Shown here piece by piece: positions 56,799 to 64,000 of a stretch of 64,000 nt of DNA. This stretch comes from Hoylesella pleuritidis JCM 14110 (GTDB lineage Bacteria; Bacteroidota; Bacteroidia; Bacteroidales; Bacteroidaceae). The stretch lies in the NCBI RefSeq assembly GCF_000613725.1, contig NZ_BAJN01000004.1:115594-179593 (forward strand). The letters run 5' to 3'. Every line of letters starts with the position of its first letter. Positions within the stretch are counted from its first letter, which is position 1. The position numbers and the translations under genes are program-made. Below the pieces are notes generated by a model that worked only from the letters and a program-made list of their open reading frames with translations, had not been told where the DNA came from and searched no databases.

Positions 56799-58292
56799 TT
56801 AATATTGTAATGTGCCAAGTGCTTTTTCGAGGTTTACCTGGCTTAATTTAACTTCAATTTCTGCATCTATCTTTTGGGTCTGGGCTTGCAACCAAGCTGT
56901 TTGAGCTGCAATGACATCGGTAGACTGCATTATACCTTCTTTGAATCCAAGGTTAGCACAGCGCAGATTCTCTTCGGCACGCTCTGTATTTTTAGTAGCC
57001 ATTATGAGTTTTTTAGCTGCTTCTTTTATTTTGAATGTGCTCTGATTGACTTGTAATTCTATTTTCTCACGGGCATCGTAGAGTTCCATTTGTGCAATGT
57101 TGGTCATTGCTTTGGTTGCATTGATCTTATATCGGCTTTCAAACCAGCTCCAAATCGGTACACGAACCATCAATCCGATATGGAAATAGCCAGAGAATTT
57201 GCGTTCAAATCCGTTGAAAACATTGGGATTCGACATCGTATATCCACCCAGGGCTGCCACTTGTGGTAGATAAGCGGCGCGGACGAGATGCGTGTTCTGT
57301 TTACTGATGGCTATGGCGCTTTCCAACATTTTCAGTTCAGGACGGTTGCTGATGGCTGTTTGAATGGTGCCTTTATTTATCGAGATAACAGTATCGAGAT
57401 TTTCTTTGTTTTCATCAGTTAGCTTGATATCGCCGGTCATAGGTATGCCGCAGAGTTGGCACAAGTACATCTTGGCTAAGACAAGACCGTCGTCCACCTG
57501 CGTCTTGGCCATCTCCGCTTCGTTGACTTTTACGTCCACTTTCAGTCCGTCGGCCCGAGTGGCCACGCCTTCCTGGATCATTTTGTGTACGTCATCGTCT
57601 AATTTCTGTACTAATTTCAAATAACTGTCAGCCAACGCCTGCTTGTGTCGCAGGGATACTACGAGCCAATAACTCTGGTCGATGTCGTATAGTGTAGATT
57701 GAATCTTGCTATCGATGTTGTGAACTGCTAATTGTTCGCTGATGTTTGCAATCTTATTAGCTGCCGTAATAGCTCCACCCATATAGATGGGCTGGCGAAT
57801 CAAAACTGAGGCAACAAAGACGTTACGAGTATCTGTACGAAAGGCGTCGCGCACTTTCTGCCCTGCCTCGTTCAAAGAGTTCGACATCGATGCTCCTACT
57901 TTGTTTAATATATTGCCAAACAGAGAAGCTTGGCCGGGCGTAATGATGCCTTTCTGGGTCAGGTCGGTGATCAGGGGCGTGATATCATTGCCGATTTTGG
58001 TCCCTACATTGGTGCCGAAATTGCTCAATGCATCTTTTTGCCGATTGTTGAGAATAGAAATCTCGCGACTGGTAAACTGATAAGCACCCACTGCATCCAT
58101 CTTGGGTAGATATTTGGTGCGCATAGCTTTGCGTGCATTACGCGCTACATCTCGGTTCAATTTGGAAATATTCAGCTGCTTGTTGTTGCGCAAAGCCAAA
58201 GCACGGCAACTATCCAATGAGAGCACGCGCTGTGCTTTCATCGGTAGAGTCGCATAGGCAAACAGCAGGACGGAGAGAATCTTTTTCATCAT
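56799..58292 (-). CDS. TolC-family outer-membrane efflux protein
   Basis: A 497-residue TolC protein with a signal peptide (KKILSVLLFAYATLPMKAQ) and the two repeated coiled-coil halves of the family: LSLDSCRALALRNNKQLNISKLN near the N-terminus and NRPELKMLESAIAISKQNTHLVRAAYLPQVAALGGY in the second half (split across residues 300-340). It ends with the helical MQSTDVIAAQTAWLQAQTQK region. It overlaps the upstream coiled-coil gene by 4 bases (ATGA), so the two are translationally coupled. Confidence 0.93.
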   Translation of the reverse strand: MMKKILSVLLFAYATLPMKAQRVLSLDSCRALALRNNKQLNISKLNRDVARNARKAMRTKYLPKMDAVGAYQFTSREISILNNRQKDALSNFGTNVGTKIGNDITPLITDLTQKGIITPGQASLFGNILNKVGASMSNSLNEAGQKVRDAFRTDTRNVFVASVLIRQPIYMGGAITAANKIANISEQLAVHNIDSKIQSTLYDIDQSYWLVVSLRHKQALADSYLKLVQKLDDDVHKMIQEGVATRADGLKVDVKVNEAEMAKTQVDDGLVLAKMYLCQLCGIPMTGDIKLTDENKENLDTVISINKGTIQTAISNRPELKMLESAIAISKQNTHLVRAAYLPQVAALGGYTMSNPNVFNGFERKFSGYFHIGLMVRVPIWSWFESRYKINATKAMTNIAQMELYDAREKIELQVNQSTFKIKEAAKKLIMATKNTERAEENLRCANLGFKEGIMQSTDVIAAQTAWLQAQTQKIDAEIEVKLSQVNLEKALGTLQY

Positions 58293-59161
58293 TTGAAAGT
58301 AAAACTCTTAGAACCGATCATATTCCCATCAGCGAAGACACTGACTTCATAAGTGCCACCAACCAAGGCCTGCGAAACAGTCCAATACATTACGACAGGC
58401 GTTTCTTGTCCACCATACTCCACGGTCTTCTTCATTGAGCATTGTAAAGTACGATTCTCATAATCAAACGTCCCTTCCCCTCCAAGGATTCCGCCTGTGG
58501 GTGAAGTGATACGTACGTAGATGTTTTTTACGCCACTTGTTGCCGTAACGTTTTTAGCAAGGCTGAAATTGAGTTGCAACATTTTGCATTTGCTCACATC
58601 GGTAGTATTCTTGCCACGCTTGTTCTTGGCAGTCAGACTGATACCGATGGCATCCAACTGGGCAGCAATAGCTACTTTCTCGGACAGAGAAGCCTTCTCC
58701 GTATTCAGGCCCTTGATTTGTCGTGTCGCTTCTTCATATTGTCCTTTCACCCGAGTATTCTCAGCGGTGAGACTTTGGTTTAGTCTGTTCAGAGAATCTA
58801 TCTCTATCACGTAGCTCCGAAGCACTGCACGCACGGTGGCAAGCTCCCTTTTCAGTCGGGCGATTTCACGGGCATCACTACTCTTTACACTTTTCAACTC
58901 TGCCAGTAGGCGCTGTGTACGCTCTTGTTCTGCGGTGAGTTGTGCCACGATAGAGTCGTTATTGATTTGTGTTTTCATCTCGCTATATTGGTTAGCAAAC
59001 TGTTGATACTCGTTCTCCATTTCCTTTTTGTCGAGTTCAGCCAACTCTTGCATTTCTTTATTGGCCTGTTTTTGCTCGTTTAGTGTAATGGCGAGATATA
59101 CGATACCTCCTATCAGCAGTACGCCGAAAATGATGAGTGGGATGAAGATTTTCTTATTCAT
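58289..59161 (-). CDS. Membrane-anchored coiled-coil protein of unknown function
   Basis: A 290-residue protein with one N-terminal transmembrane helix (FIPLIIFGVLLIGGIVYLAI), a long coiled coil (about residues 28-165, rich in Glu, Gln, Lys and Leu with heptads), and a C-terminal beta domain of about 110 residues (LQLNFSLAKNVTATSGVKNIY, RITSPTGG, VSVFADGNMIGSKSFTFK). Similar proteins occur across Bacteroidota without assigned function. It is first in the exporter operon and overlaps tolC, so it probably works with the exporter or at the same envelope site. The promoter is at 59196-59203. Confidence 0.8.
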   Translation of the reverse strand: MNKKIFIPLIIFGVLLIGGIVYLAITLNEQKQANKEMQELAELDKKEMENEYQQFANQYSEMKTQINNDSIVAQLTAEQERTQRLLAELKSVKSSDAREIARLKRELATVRAVLRSYVIEIDSLNRLNQSLTAENTRVKGQYEEATRQIKGLNTEKASLSEKVAIAAQLDAIGISLTAKNKRGKNTTDVSKCKMLQLNFSLAKNVTATSGVKNIYVRITSPTGGILGGEGTFDYENRTLQCSMKKTVEYGGQETPVVMYWTVSQALVGGTYEVSVFADGNMIGSKSFTFK

Positions 59162-59195
59162 ATCATCTATAATTATAGCAAATCAGTTGCACGTG

Positions 59196-59203
59196 CAAAT
59201 TTA
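59196..59203 (-). promoter_or_regulatory. -7 element of the exporter operon
   Basis: The minus strand reads TAAATTTG, a full match to TAnnTTTG, 35 nt before the coiled-coil gene's ATG. It is divergent from the cyd promoter. Confidence 0.6.
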
Positions 59204-59307
59204 AATCTTTAATCTTAAATAACAAAGGAAAAATGTTTCTCAAGTCTTTATAATCTTAAAATTTAGCATTTTTAGGGAAAAACAGGCGAAGATTGGAAAA
59301 TAATCTC

Positions 59308-59315
59308 TATCTTTG
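59308..59315 (+). promoter_or_regulatory. -7 element of the DUF4492-cydAB operon
   Basis: TATCTTTG, a full match to TAnnTTTG, 25 nt before the ATG at 59340. The TTG at 59313, which would open a longer frame, lies inside this element, so 59340 is the start. Confidence 0.65.
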
Positions 59316-59339
59316 CATATTGTAAGAATTACAAATTTG

Positions 59340-59576
59340 ATGGATAAGAGTAGTTTTATTTATCGTGTGTTTGACCTTTATTATGACGGCTTCAGGCGTA
59401 TGAAGTTGGGTAAATCGCTGTGGGTCATTATCTTTATCAAGTTATTCATTATGTTTGCTATATTGAAATTCTTCTTCTTTCCTGACTTTTTGAAAGAGAA
59501 AGCGCCGCGAGGAGGAGAAGCCGATTATGTGTCCAAGGAGTTGATAAATAGAGCTGGACAAACTGAAAAGTATTGA
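59340..59576 (+). CDS. DUF4492 protein, small membrane protein ahead of cydAB
   Basis: A protein of 78 residues from ATG 59340 with one membrane helix (LWVIIFIKLFIMFAILKFFFF). The opening FIYRVFDLYYDGFRRMKLGKSLW and the FPDFLKEK segment are characteristic of DUF4492, a Bacteroidota family found directly upstream of cytochrome bd oxidase genes. A small accessory-subunit role like CydX is plausible but unproven. It lies 42 bases before cydA. Confidence 0.85.
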   Translation: MDKSSFIYRVFDLYYDGFRRMKLGKSLWVIIFIKLFIMFAILKFFFFPDFLKEKAPRGGEADYVSKELINRAGQTEKY

Positions 59577-59618
59577 AAAGAAATTTCTTAATTATTATAT
59601 CACCTTAGAAAAGTAAGT

Positions 59619-61217
59619 ATGATCAATCACCTATTATTAGATGTTACCTCAGGGACAATCGACTGGTCAAGAGGACAGTTTGCACTGACAGCGATTTATC
59701 ATTGGCTTTTTGTTCCATTGACACTGGGACTTGCCGTTATTATGGGCATAGCCGAGACGTGTTACTATCGCACGAAGAAACAGTTTTGGAAAGACGTGGC
59801 CCGATTCTGGCAAAAACTCTTCGGTATTAACTTTGCAATGGGTGTCGCCACGGGTATCATCTTAGAGTTTGAATTTGGTACCAATTGGAGTAATTACTCT
59901 TGGTTTGTGGGCGATATTTTCGGAGCGCCGTTAGCAGTAGAAGGAATTATTGCTTTCTTTATGGAGTCTACATTTGTGGCCGTGATGTTTTTCGGCTGGA
60001 ACAAGGTTTCTTCTGGTTTTCATTTAGCTTCGACTTGGCTCACAGGATTGGGCGCGACGATCTCAGCTTGGTGGATATTAGTAGCCAACTCGTGGATGCA
60101 ATATCCCGTGGGTTGCGAGTTTAATCCTGATACAATGCGCAATGAGATGGTCAGCTTTGCCGATGTAGCGCTGTCGCCATTTGCTATTGACAAGTTTTGT
60201 CATACGGTTACATCATCGTGGATCATTGGGGCAGTCTTCACCGTGGCTGTGAGTTGTTATTACCTGTTACGTAAGCGTGAGCAGAAATTGGCCGTAGAGA
60301 GTATTAAGATTGGTGCTGTCGTAGGATTGGTTGCTTCTTTACTCACTGTGATTACGGGTGACAATTCTGCTTATATGGTAGCTAAGGTACAGCCGATGAA
60401 ATTGGCTGCGATGGAGGCTCTTTACAACGGAGGAACCGACCAAGGACTGACAGCTGTGGCGTGGGTGAATCCCGTGGAGCAGAACGATTATAAAAATCAG
60501 AAAGAAGTACCGATGCGCGTCTCTGTTCCCTATGCACTTTCGTTGCTTGCCACTCATTCATTGCACGGATTTGTGCCCGGTGTAAATGATCTGATCAAAG
60601 GATATACTCGTGAAGATGGTACGCGTGAGCTCTCGGTTGCTGAGAAATTAGTACGTGGAAAGATGGCCGTTAATGCTTTGATGGGTTATCGCGCTGCGAA
60701 GAAAGACGGTCGAAACGAGGCTGCGAAAAAATACTTGGCTGTGCTCAAACCCAATATGAAATATTTTGGTTATGGTTATGTGGAGTCGGCCGATCAGTTA
60801 GTACCTTTTATTCCGTTGTGCTTTTGGTCGTTCCGGGTAATGGTAGCATTGGGCGTTTTGTTTATTCTCTTCTTTGCTGTGACGTTATTTTTCGTTTATC
60901 GTAGGGACATTGCGCGTTATCGTTGGCTTCTCATTTCGGGTTTAGTGATGCTGCCTTTGGCTTATATTGCCAGCGAGGCTGGATGGGTTGTAGCAGAAAT
61001 GGGGCGTCAACCGTGGACCATTCAGGATATGTTACCCACTTGGATAGCCGTATCTGATTTGGAGTCGAGTTATGTGGCACTCACATTCTTTATTTTTCTT
61101 GCTCTTTTCACTGTATTGTTGATCGTAGAGATTCGTATCCTTTGCAAACAAATCAAGAAAGGACCGGAATATGGTGAGACAGAAAAAATGCTCACATCGA
61201 AAGAACTTATAAACTAA
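59619..61217 (+). CDS. cydA: Cytochrome bd quinol oxidase subunit I
   Basis: The catalytic subunit of the high-affinity quinol oxidase that reduces O2 to water; it carries haems b558, b595 and d. The protein has 532 residues. Conserved helices include WSRGQFALTAIYHWLFVPLTLGLAVI with the haem d/b595 axial His, DKFCHTVTSSWIIGAVF with the b558 His, FWSFRVMVALG with the b558 Met, and EAGWVVAEMGRQPW near the C-terminus. It allows a strict or near-strict anaerobe to scavenge oxygen. It is followed by cydB after 30 bases made of a repeated AAACTTACAAACTCATAAAC-like linker. Confidence 0.97.
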   Translation: MINHLLLDVTSGTIDWSRGQFALTAIYHWLFVPLTLGLAVIMGIAETCYYRTKKQFWKDVARFWQKLFGINFAMGVATGIILEFEFGTNWSNYSWFVGDIFGAPLAVEGIIAFFMESTFVAVMFFGWNKVSSGFHLASTWLTGLGATISAWWILVANSWMQYPVGCEFNPDTMRNEMVSFADVALSPFAIDKFCHTVTSSWIIGAVFTVAVSCYYLLRKREQKLAVESIKIGAVVGLVASLLTVITGDNSAYMVAKVQPMKLAAMEALYNGGTDQGLTAVAWVNPVEQNDYKNQKEVPMRVSVPYALSLLATHSLHGFVPGVNDLIKGYTREDGTRELSVAEKLVRGKMAVNALMGYRAAKKDGRNEAAKKYLAVLKPNMKYFGYGYVESADQLVPFIPLCFWSFRVMVALGVLFILFFAVTLFFVYRRDIARYRWLLISGLVMLPLAYIASEAGWVVAEMGRQPWTIQDMLPTWIAVSDLESSYVALTFFIFLALFTVLLIVEIRILCKQIKKGPEYGETEKMLTSKELIN

Positions 61218-61247
61218 AAAACTTACAAACTCATAAACTCACACACT

Positions 61248-62390
61248 ATGTCTTACAGTTTTTTTCAACAATATTGGTGGTTCCTCGTATCATTATTGGG
61301 TGCCTTGCTCGTGTTCCTGATGTTTGTTCAGGGGGCTAATTCGCTCATTTTCAATCTGGGACGAACCGACACCGAACGGCGGATGCTGATCAATTCTACC
61401 GGTCGGAAATGGGAGATCACCTTTACCACACTTGTCACTTTCGGCGGTGCTTTCTTTGCTTCGTTTCCTCTTTTTTACAGTACGAGTTTTGGCGGAGCCT
61501 ATTGGCTGTGGATGGTTATTCTCTTCTCGTTTGTGTTGCAGGCCGTGAGCTACGAGTTTCAGAACAAACTCGGCAACGTCTTCGGTGCTAAAACGTTTCA
61601 GATTTTCCTTGTTATCAATGGCATTTTAGGACCGTTATTGCTTGGCGGTGCCGTGGCAACATTCTTCGACGGGTCTAATTTTATCATCGACAAAGGCAAT
61701 ATTACTCAATTGGGTAATCCTGTTATCAGTCGTTGGGCTAATGCCAGCAATGGATTGGATGCACTGCTTGACGTGTGGAATCTGGTACTTGGACTGGCCG
61801 TATTCTTCTTGGCACGTGTCTTGGGGACGCTTTACATTATTAATAATGTAAGTAATGAGATAATTCGTTTGCGTTCACGCCAGCATTTATTGATTAATGC
61901 CGCCATCTTTTTAGTACTCTTTCTCACATTTCTCGGACGTACTTTGTTGAAAGACGGATTCGCTTATGATCCCACTACGGGTATCATTTCAATGGAGCCA
62001 CAGAAGTATTTTCATAACCTGATCGATATGTGGTATTTGCTCTTTATTTTGGTTTTGGGAGTTGTGCTGCTGCTTTTTGCCATTGTTCGTACTGTGTTTA
62101 GCAAAAACTATCATCAAGGTATATGGCCCGGTGGCATTGGTGTGGTGCTGGTAGTGTTGGTTTTGCTGCTCTGTGCTGGTTGGAATCATACGGCCTATTA
62201 TCCGTCAAACGTTGACTTACAGAGTTCGCTCACCATTGCCAACAGTTGCAGCAGCGAGTTTACTTTACGAGCTATGTCGGTGGTATCGCTATTTATTCCG
62301 TTCGTTTTAGGCTACATTGTTTATGTCTGGTATTTGATGGATCGGAAGAAGATAGATGAGAAAGAAATCATAAATGACGATGCTTATTAA
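61248..62390 (+). CDS. cydB: Cytochrome bd quinol oxidase subunit II
   Basis: The 380-residue structural partner of CydA, with about eight to nine hydrophobic helices. Family features are YWWFLVSLLGALLVFLMFVQGANSL at the N-terminus, WEITFTTLVTFGGAFFASFPLFYSTSFGGAYWLW and the polar C-terminal SSEFTLRAMSVVSLFIPFVLGYIVY. Together with cydA and DUF4492 it makes a complete bd oxidase operon. The cydC/cydD maturation transporter is not in the window. Confidence 0.95.
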   Translation: MSYSFFQQYWWFLVSLLGALLVFLMFVQGANSLIFNLGRTDTERRMLINSTGRKWEITFTTLVTFGGAFFASFPLFYSTSFGGAYWLWMVILFSFVLQAVSYEFQNKLGNVFGAKTFQIFLVINGILGPLLLGGAVATFFDGSNFIIDKGNITQLGNPVISRWANASNGLDALLDVWNLVLGLAVFFLARVLGTLYIINNVSNEIIRLRSRQHLLINAAIFLVLFLTFLGRTLLKDGFAYDPTTGIISMEPQKYFHNLIDMWYLLFILVLGVVLLLFAIVRTVFSKNYHQGIWPGGIGVVLVVLVLLLCAGWNHTAYYPSNVDLQSSLTIANSCSSEFTLRAMSVVSLFIPFVLGYIVYVWYLMDRKKIDEKEIINDDAY

Positions 62391-62444
62391 AATAATCCGG
62401 GTACAAGTATGTTATGTCAGTGGTAAACTTTGAAATCAACTGAT

Positions 62445-63134
62445 ATGCAAAAGATTCTCTATGCACTGTTCCTGCTGATATTACAAATGCCGGCAATGGC
62501 TGATACGGGTACGGGTGAGTCCCGATGTGAGATACTTCTCAAAACGGATAAGGGTGATATCTTGCTTGCTCTTTACAATGAGACACCTCGCCATCGCGAC
62601 AATTTCATCCGATTGGTCAAGAATGGTTATTATGACGGCGTGCTTTTCCATCGCGTCATCAGCGATTTTATGATTCAATGCGGAGACTCTACTACTCGCC
62701 ACACTGAACCGGGGGATAAAGCGGGAGAGTATGCACCTGCTTACACGATACCCGCTGAGATTGTCTATCCTAAATTCTTTCATCGCCGTGGCGTGTTGGC
62801 GGCCGCTCGTGAGCCCGATGATGTGAATCCTAAGCGAGAGTCGTCGTCCTCGCATTTCTATATTGTTTATGGTCGTCGATTTACCGAGGATGGACTCGAT
62901 AATCTGCAAGCTCGGCTCGATAAAACCACCGGAGGAAAGATTGTTTTGACTCCCGAGGTACGCGAAATATACAAGTCTGTGGGTGGTACACCGCATCTTG
63001 ACGGTCAATATACTATCTTTGGCGAAGTGTTAAGCGGTATGGATGTTGTCAAGGAAATTCAGTCGGTAGAGACCGATTCCAAAGATCGTCCTCTGGAAGA
63101 TGTTCGTGTCGTCAAAGCAATAGTAGTGAAGTAG
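62445..63134 (+). CDS. Exported cyclophilin-type peptidyl-prolyl cis-trans isomerase
   Basis: A periplasmic protein-folding enzyme of 229 residues from ATG 62445, with a signal peptide (ILYALFLLILQMPAMAD). The cyclophilin core is visible: TDKGDILLALYNETPRHRDNFIRLVKNGYYDGVLFHRVISDFMIQCGD carries the catalytic Arg of FHRV, and SSSSHFYIV and GQYTIFGEVLSGMDVV are conserved. The middle has an insertion (ARLDKTTGGKIVLTPEVREIYKSVGG) common in Bacteroidota members. It lies 54 bases after cydB and may share its transcript. A perfect 27-bp inverted repeat follows. Confidence 0.93.
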   Translation: MQKILYALFLLILQMPAMADTGTGESRCEILLKTDKGDILLALYNETPRHRDNFIRLVKNGYYDGVLFHRVISDFMIQCGDSTTRHTEPGDKAGEYAPAYTIPAEIVYPKFFHRRGVLAAAREPDDVNPKRESSSSHFYIVYGRRFTEDGLDNLQARLDKTTGGKIVLTPEVREIYKSVGGTPHLDGQYTIFGEVLSGMDVVKEIQSVETDSKDRPLEDVRVVKAIVVK

Positions 63135-63162
63135 TGTATAGGAGGAATATACAAATTGAATG

Positions 63163-63217
63163 GTACTTGATCGAAAGGAGCCGCAAACATTGTTTGCGGC
63201 TCCTTTCGATCAAGTAC
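63163..63217. repeat. Perfect 27-bp inverted repeat after the cyclophilin gene
   Basis: The left arm 63163-63189 (GTACTTGATCGAAAGGAG, then CCGCAAACA) is the exact reverse complement of the right arm 63191-63217 with a 1-base centre. There are no mismatches over 27 bp. The core GGAGCCGC/GCGGCTCC would be a strong stem. There is no clean U-tract after it, so it is not a standard intrinsic terminator. Confidence 0.9.
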
Positions 63218-63282
63218 TGATTTGAGGCGATAGCCTCTTCTGAATAATTATGTATACGGTTGGTAGCAGATACCGTATTTGT

Positions 63283-63370
63283 GTGAACGGTCTCCATATT
63301 TAATGGTGAGAAGTTCCTTAGTAGTTGGGCTGTATCATAGGACTTGTGGAGGAACAGTCGTATACTTCTC
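63283..63370. repeat. Class II 22-bp array, copy 3 (opposite orientation)
   Basis: Read on the minus strand, units start at 63370, 63348, 63326 and 63304. Unit 1 has GAGAAGTATACGA, unit 2 has ACAAGTCCTATGATAC, and unit 4 has AAATATGGAG, each in register with copy 1 at 22461-22548. The flank ATCAAAT matches the GTCAAAT before copy 1. Confidence 0.75.
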
Positions 63371-64000
63371 ATTTGATAGAAACGTAATCTGAAATACACA
63401 GAAATGGAATGTTTTGCTGAAAATATAGGAGAATTCAGCATTATTTTATCTAATTTTCTATCAAATTTTAGTCACTTTTTATACATCCTTTTGTATATGA
63501 TTCTATAATTACTGTAAACGAGGTGGAGCAAAGTATAATCTGTCGGAATTTTATCTCTATCAGAAATTACAGCTTTTGTAGAATATATTTTAGTGAACTG
63601 TGCTTTTAATCTATTTTTATTCCTTTGTAATCCTCTTTATTATTAAAGAAAATAAAGGTATTTACTGTACAGTGAAATAGAAGTTTGACTATCAAAGATT
63701 AAGGCGATAATAAGTTGTAACTATGCCGATCACGACTCGCGGTAGGCATAGTATTAATGCTTTTTTATATTTGTTTTATGGTGGGTAGATAGTAACTCTT
63801 TTATATATAAAATAGGTATAGGAAAATTTTCCCCCTTTTGTTAATACTGTAATTATATACTTTGGTTTCTTTTGGATGAATAAGGAAAATTCTTAGGTCC
63901 GATTTGTCTATTATACGGGCTTATAGACCCTATCTGAACATAAAAATGCATTATTTTTGAAATTTCTTTCGAAAATATTTGGTGGCTACTGTTTTTTGTA
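63371..64000. other. AT-rich noncoding end of the window
   Basis: No gene is supported in the last 630 bases. A hairpin CTATGCC (63721-63727) / GGCATAG (63745-63751) is followed by a U-rich TATTAATGCTTTTTTATA, so it could end a small RNA or an upstream transcript. Confidence 0.4.

Overview
The window is from a Bacteroidota chromosome, most likely Prevotella or a close relative. The evidence is several SusC/SusD-type outer-membrane pairs, promoters of the TAnnTTTG type (some with an upstream TTTG), few Shine-Dalgarno sites, Bacteroidota-only families (DUF4290, DUF4492), a C10 peptidase resembling the P. intermedia interpain, and a type IX secretion C-terminal domain. No tRNA, rRNA, CRISPR array or complete insertion sequence was seen.

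Layout. 1-7954 is housekeeping: gmk and yicC on the minus strand, then tsaB, a DUF4290 gene, murA, rimM, dxr and rseP on the plus strand. 8276-16591 (minus) is a TonB receptor / MFS carrier / hemN / hemG operon followed by a large MG2-like envelope protein; I read the operon as a candidate porphyrin-salvage unit. 17164-18910 holds a class A acid phosphatase and a BASS-type carrier. 18964-32473 holds a secreted GH2 beta-galactosidase, a SusC-SusD-SusE system, a divergent LacI regulator, a four-helix-bundle protein and an MFS sugar carrier. 33826-38475 is a second SusC-SusD pair with a leader of about 490 nt. 38812-46876 holds an outer-membrane beta-barrel protein divergent from a MacB-like ABC exporter. 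47248-49971 is the interpain-like protease. 50531-53108 is a compact minus-strand island with a GNAT, a ClbS/DfsB-like protein, a P-loop kinase and an AlkC/AlkD-like HEAT-repeat protein, possibly a genotoxin-protection set. 53355-59161 is a TolC / HlyD / two ABC-2 permeases exporter with no ATPase. 59340-63134 holds DUF4492, cydA, cydB and a periplasmic cyclophilin.

Two points matter for any reader. First, at least ten places need exactly one extra base to restore a conserved protein (yicC, hemG, lacZ, susD twice, the four-helix-bundle gene, an ABC permease, the HEAT-repeat gene and an ABC-2 permease twice). Most lie at short homopolymers, which points to base-calling under-counts rather than real decay. 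Second, the noncoding DNA holds two families of degenerate tandem arrays that both have an exact 22-bp period. Class I (three copies) has GTTAA/TTAAC-type units framed by a TTGTAT...TTGAT...CAGTA repeat. Class II (three copies) has GAGAAGTATA-type units. I do not recognise either as a described element, and they are the strongest candidates for something new here. A third, GC-rich hairpin repeat family is also dispersed and in one place is translated as part of gmk.
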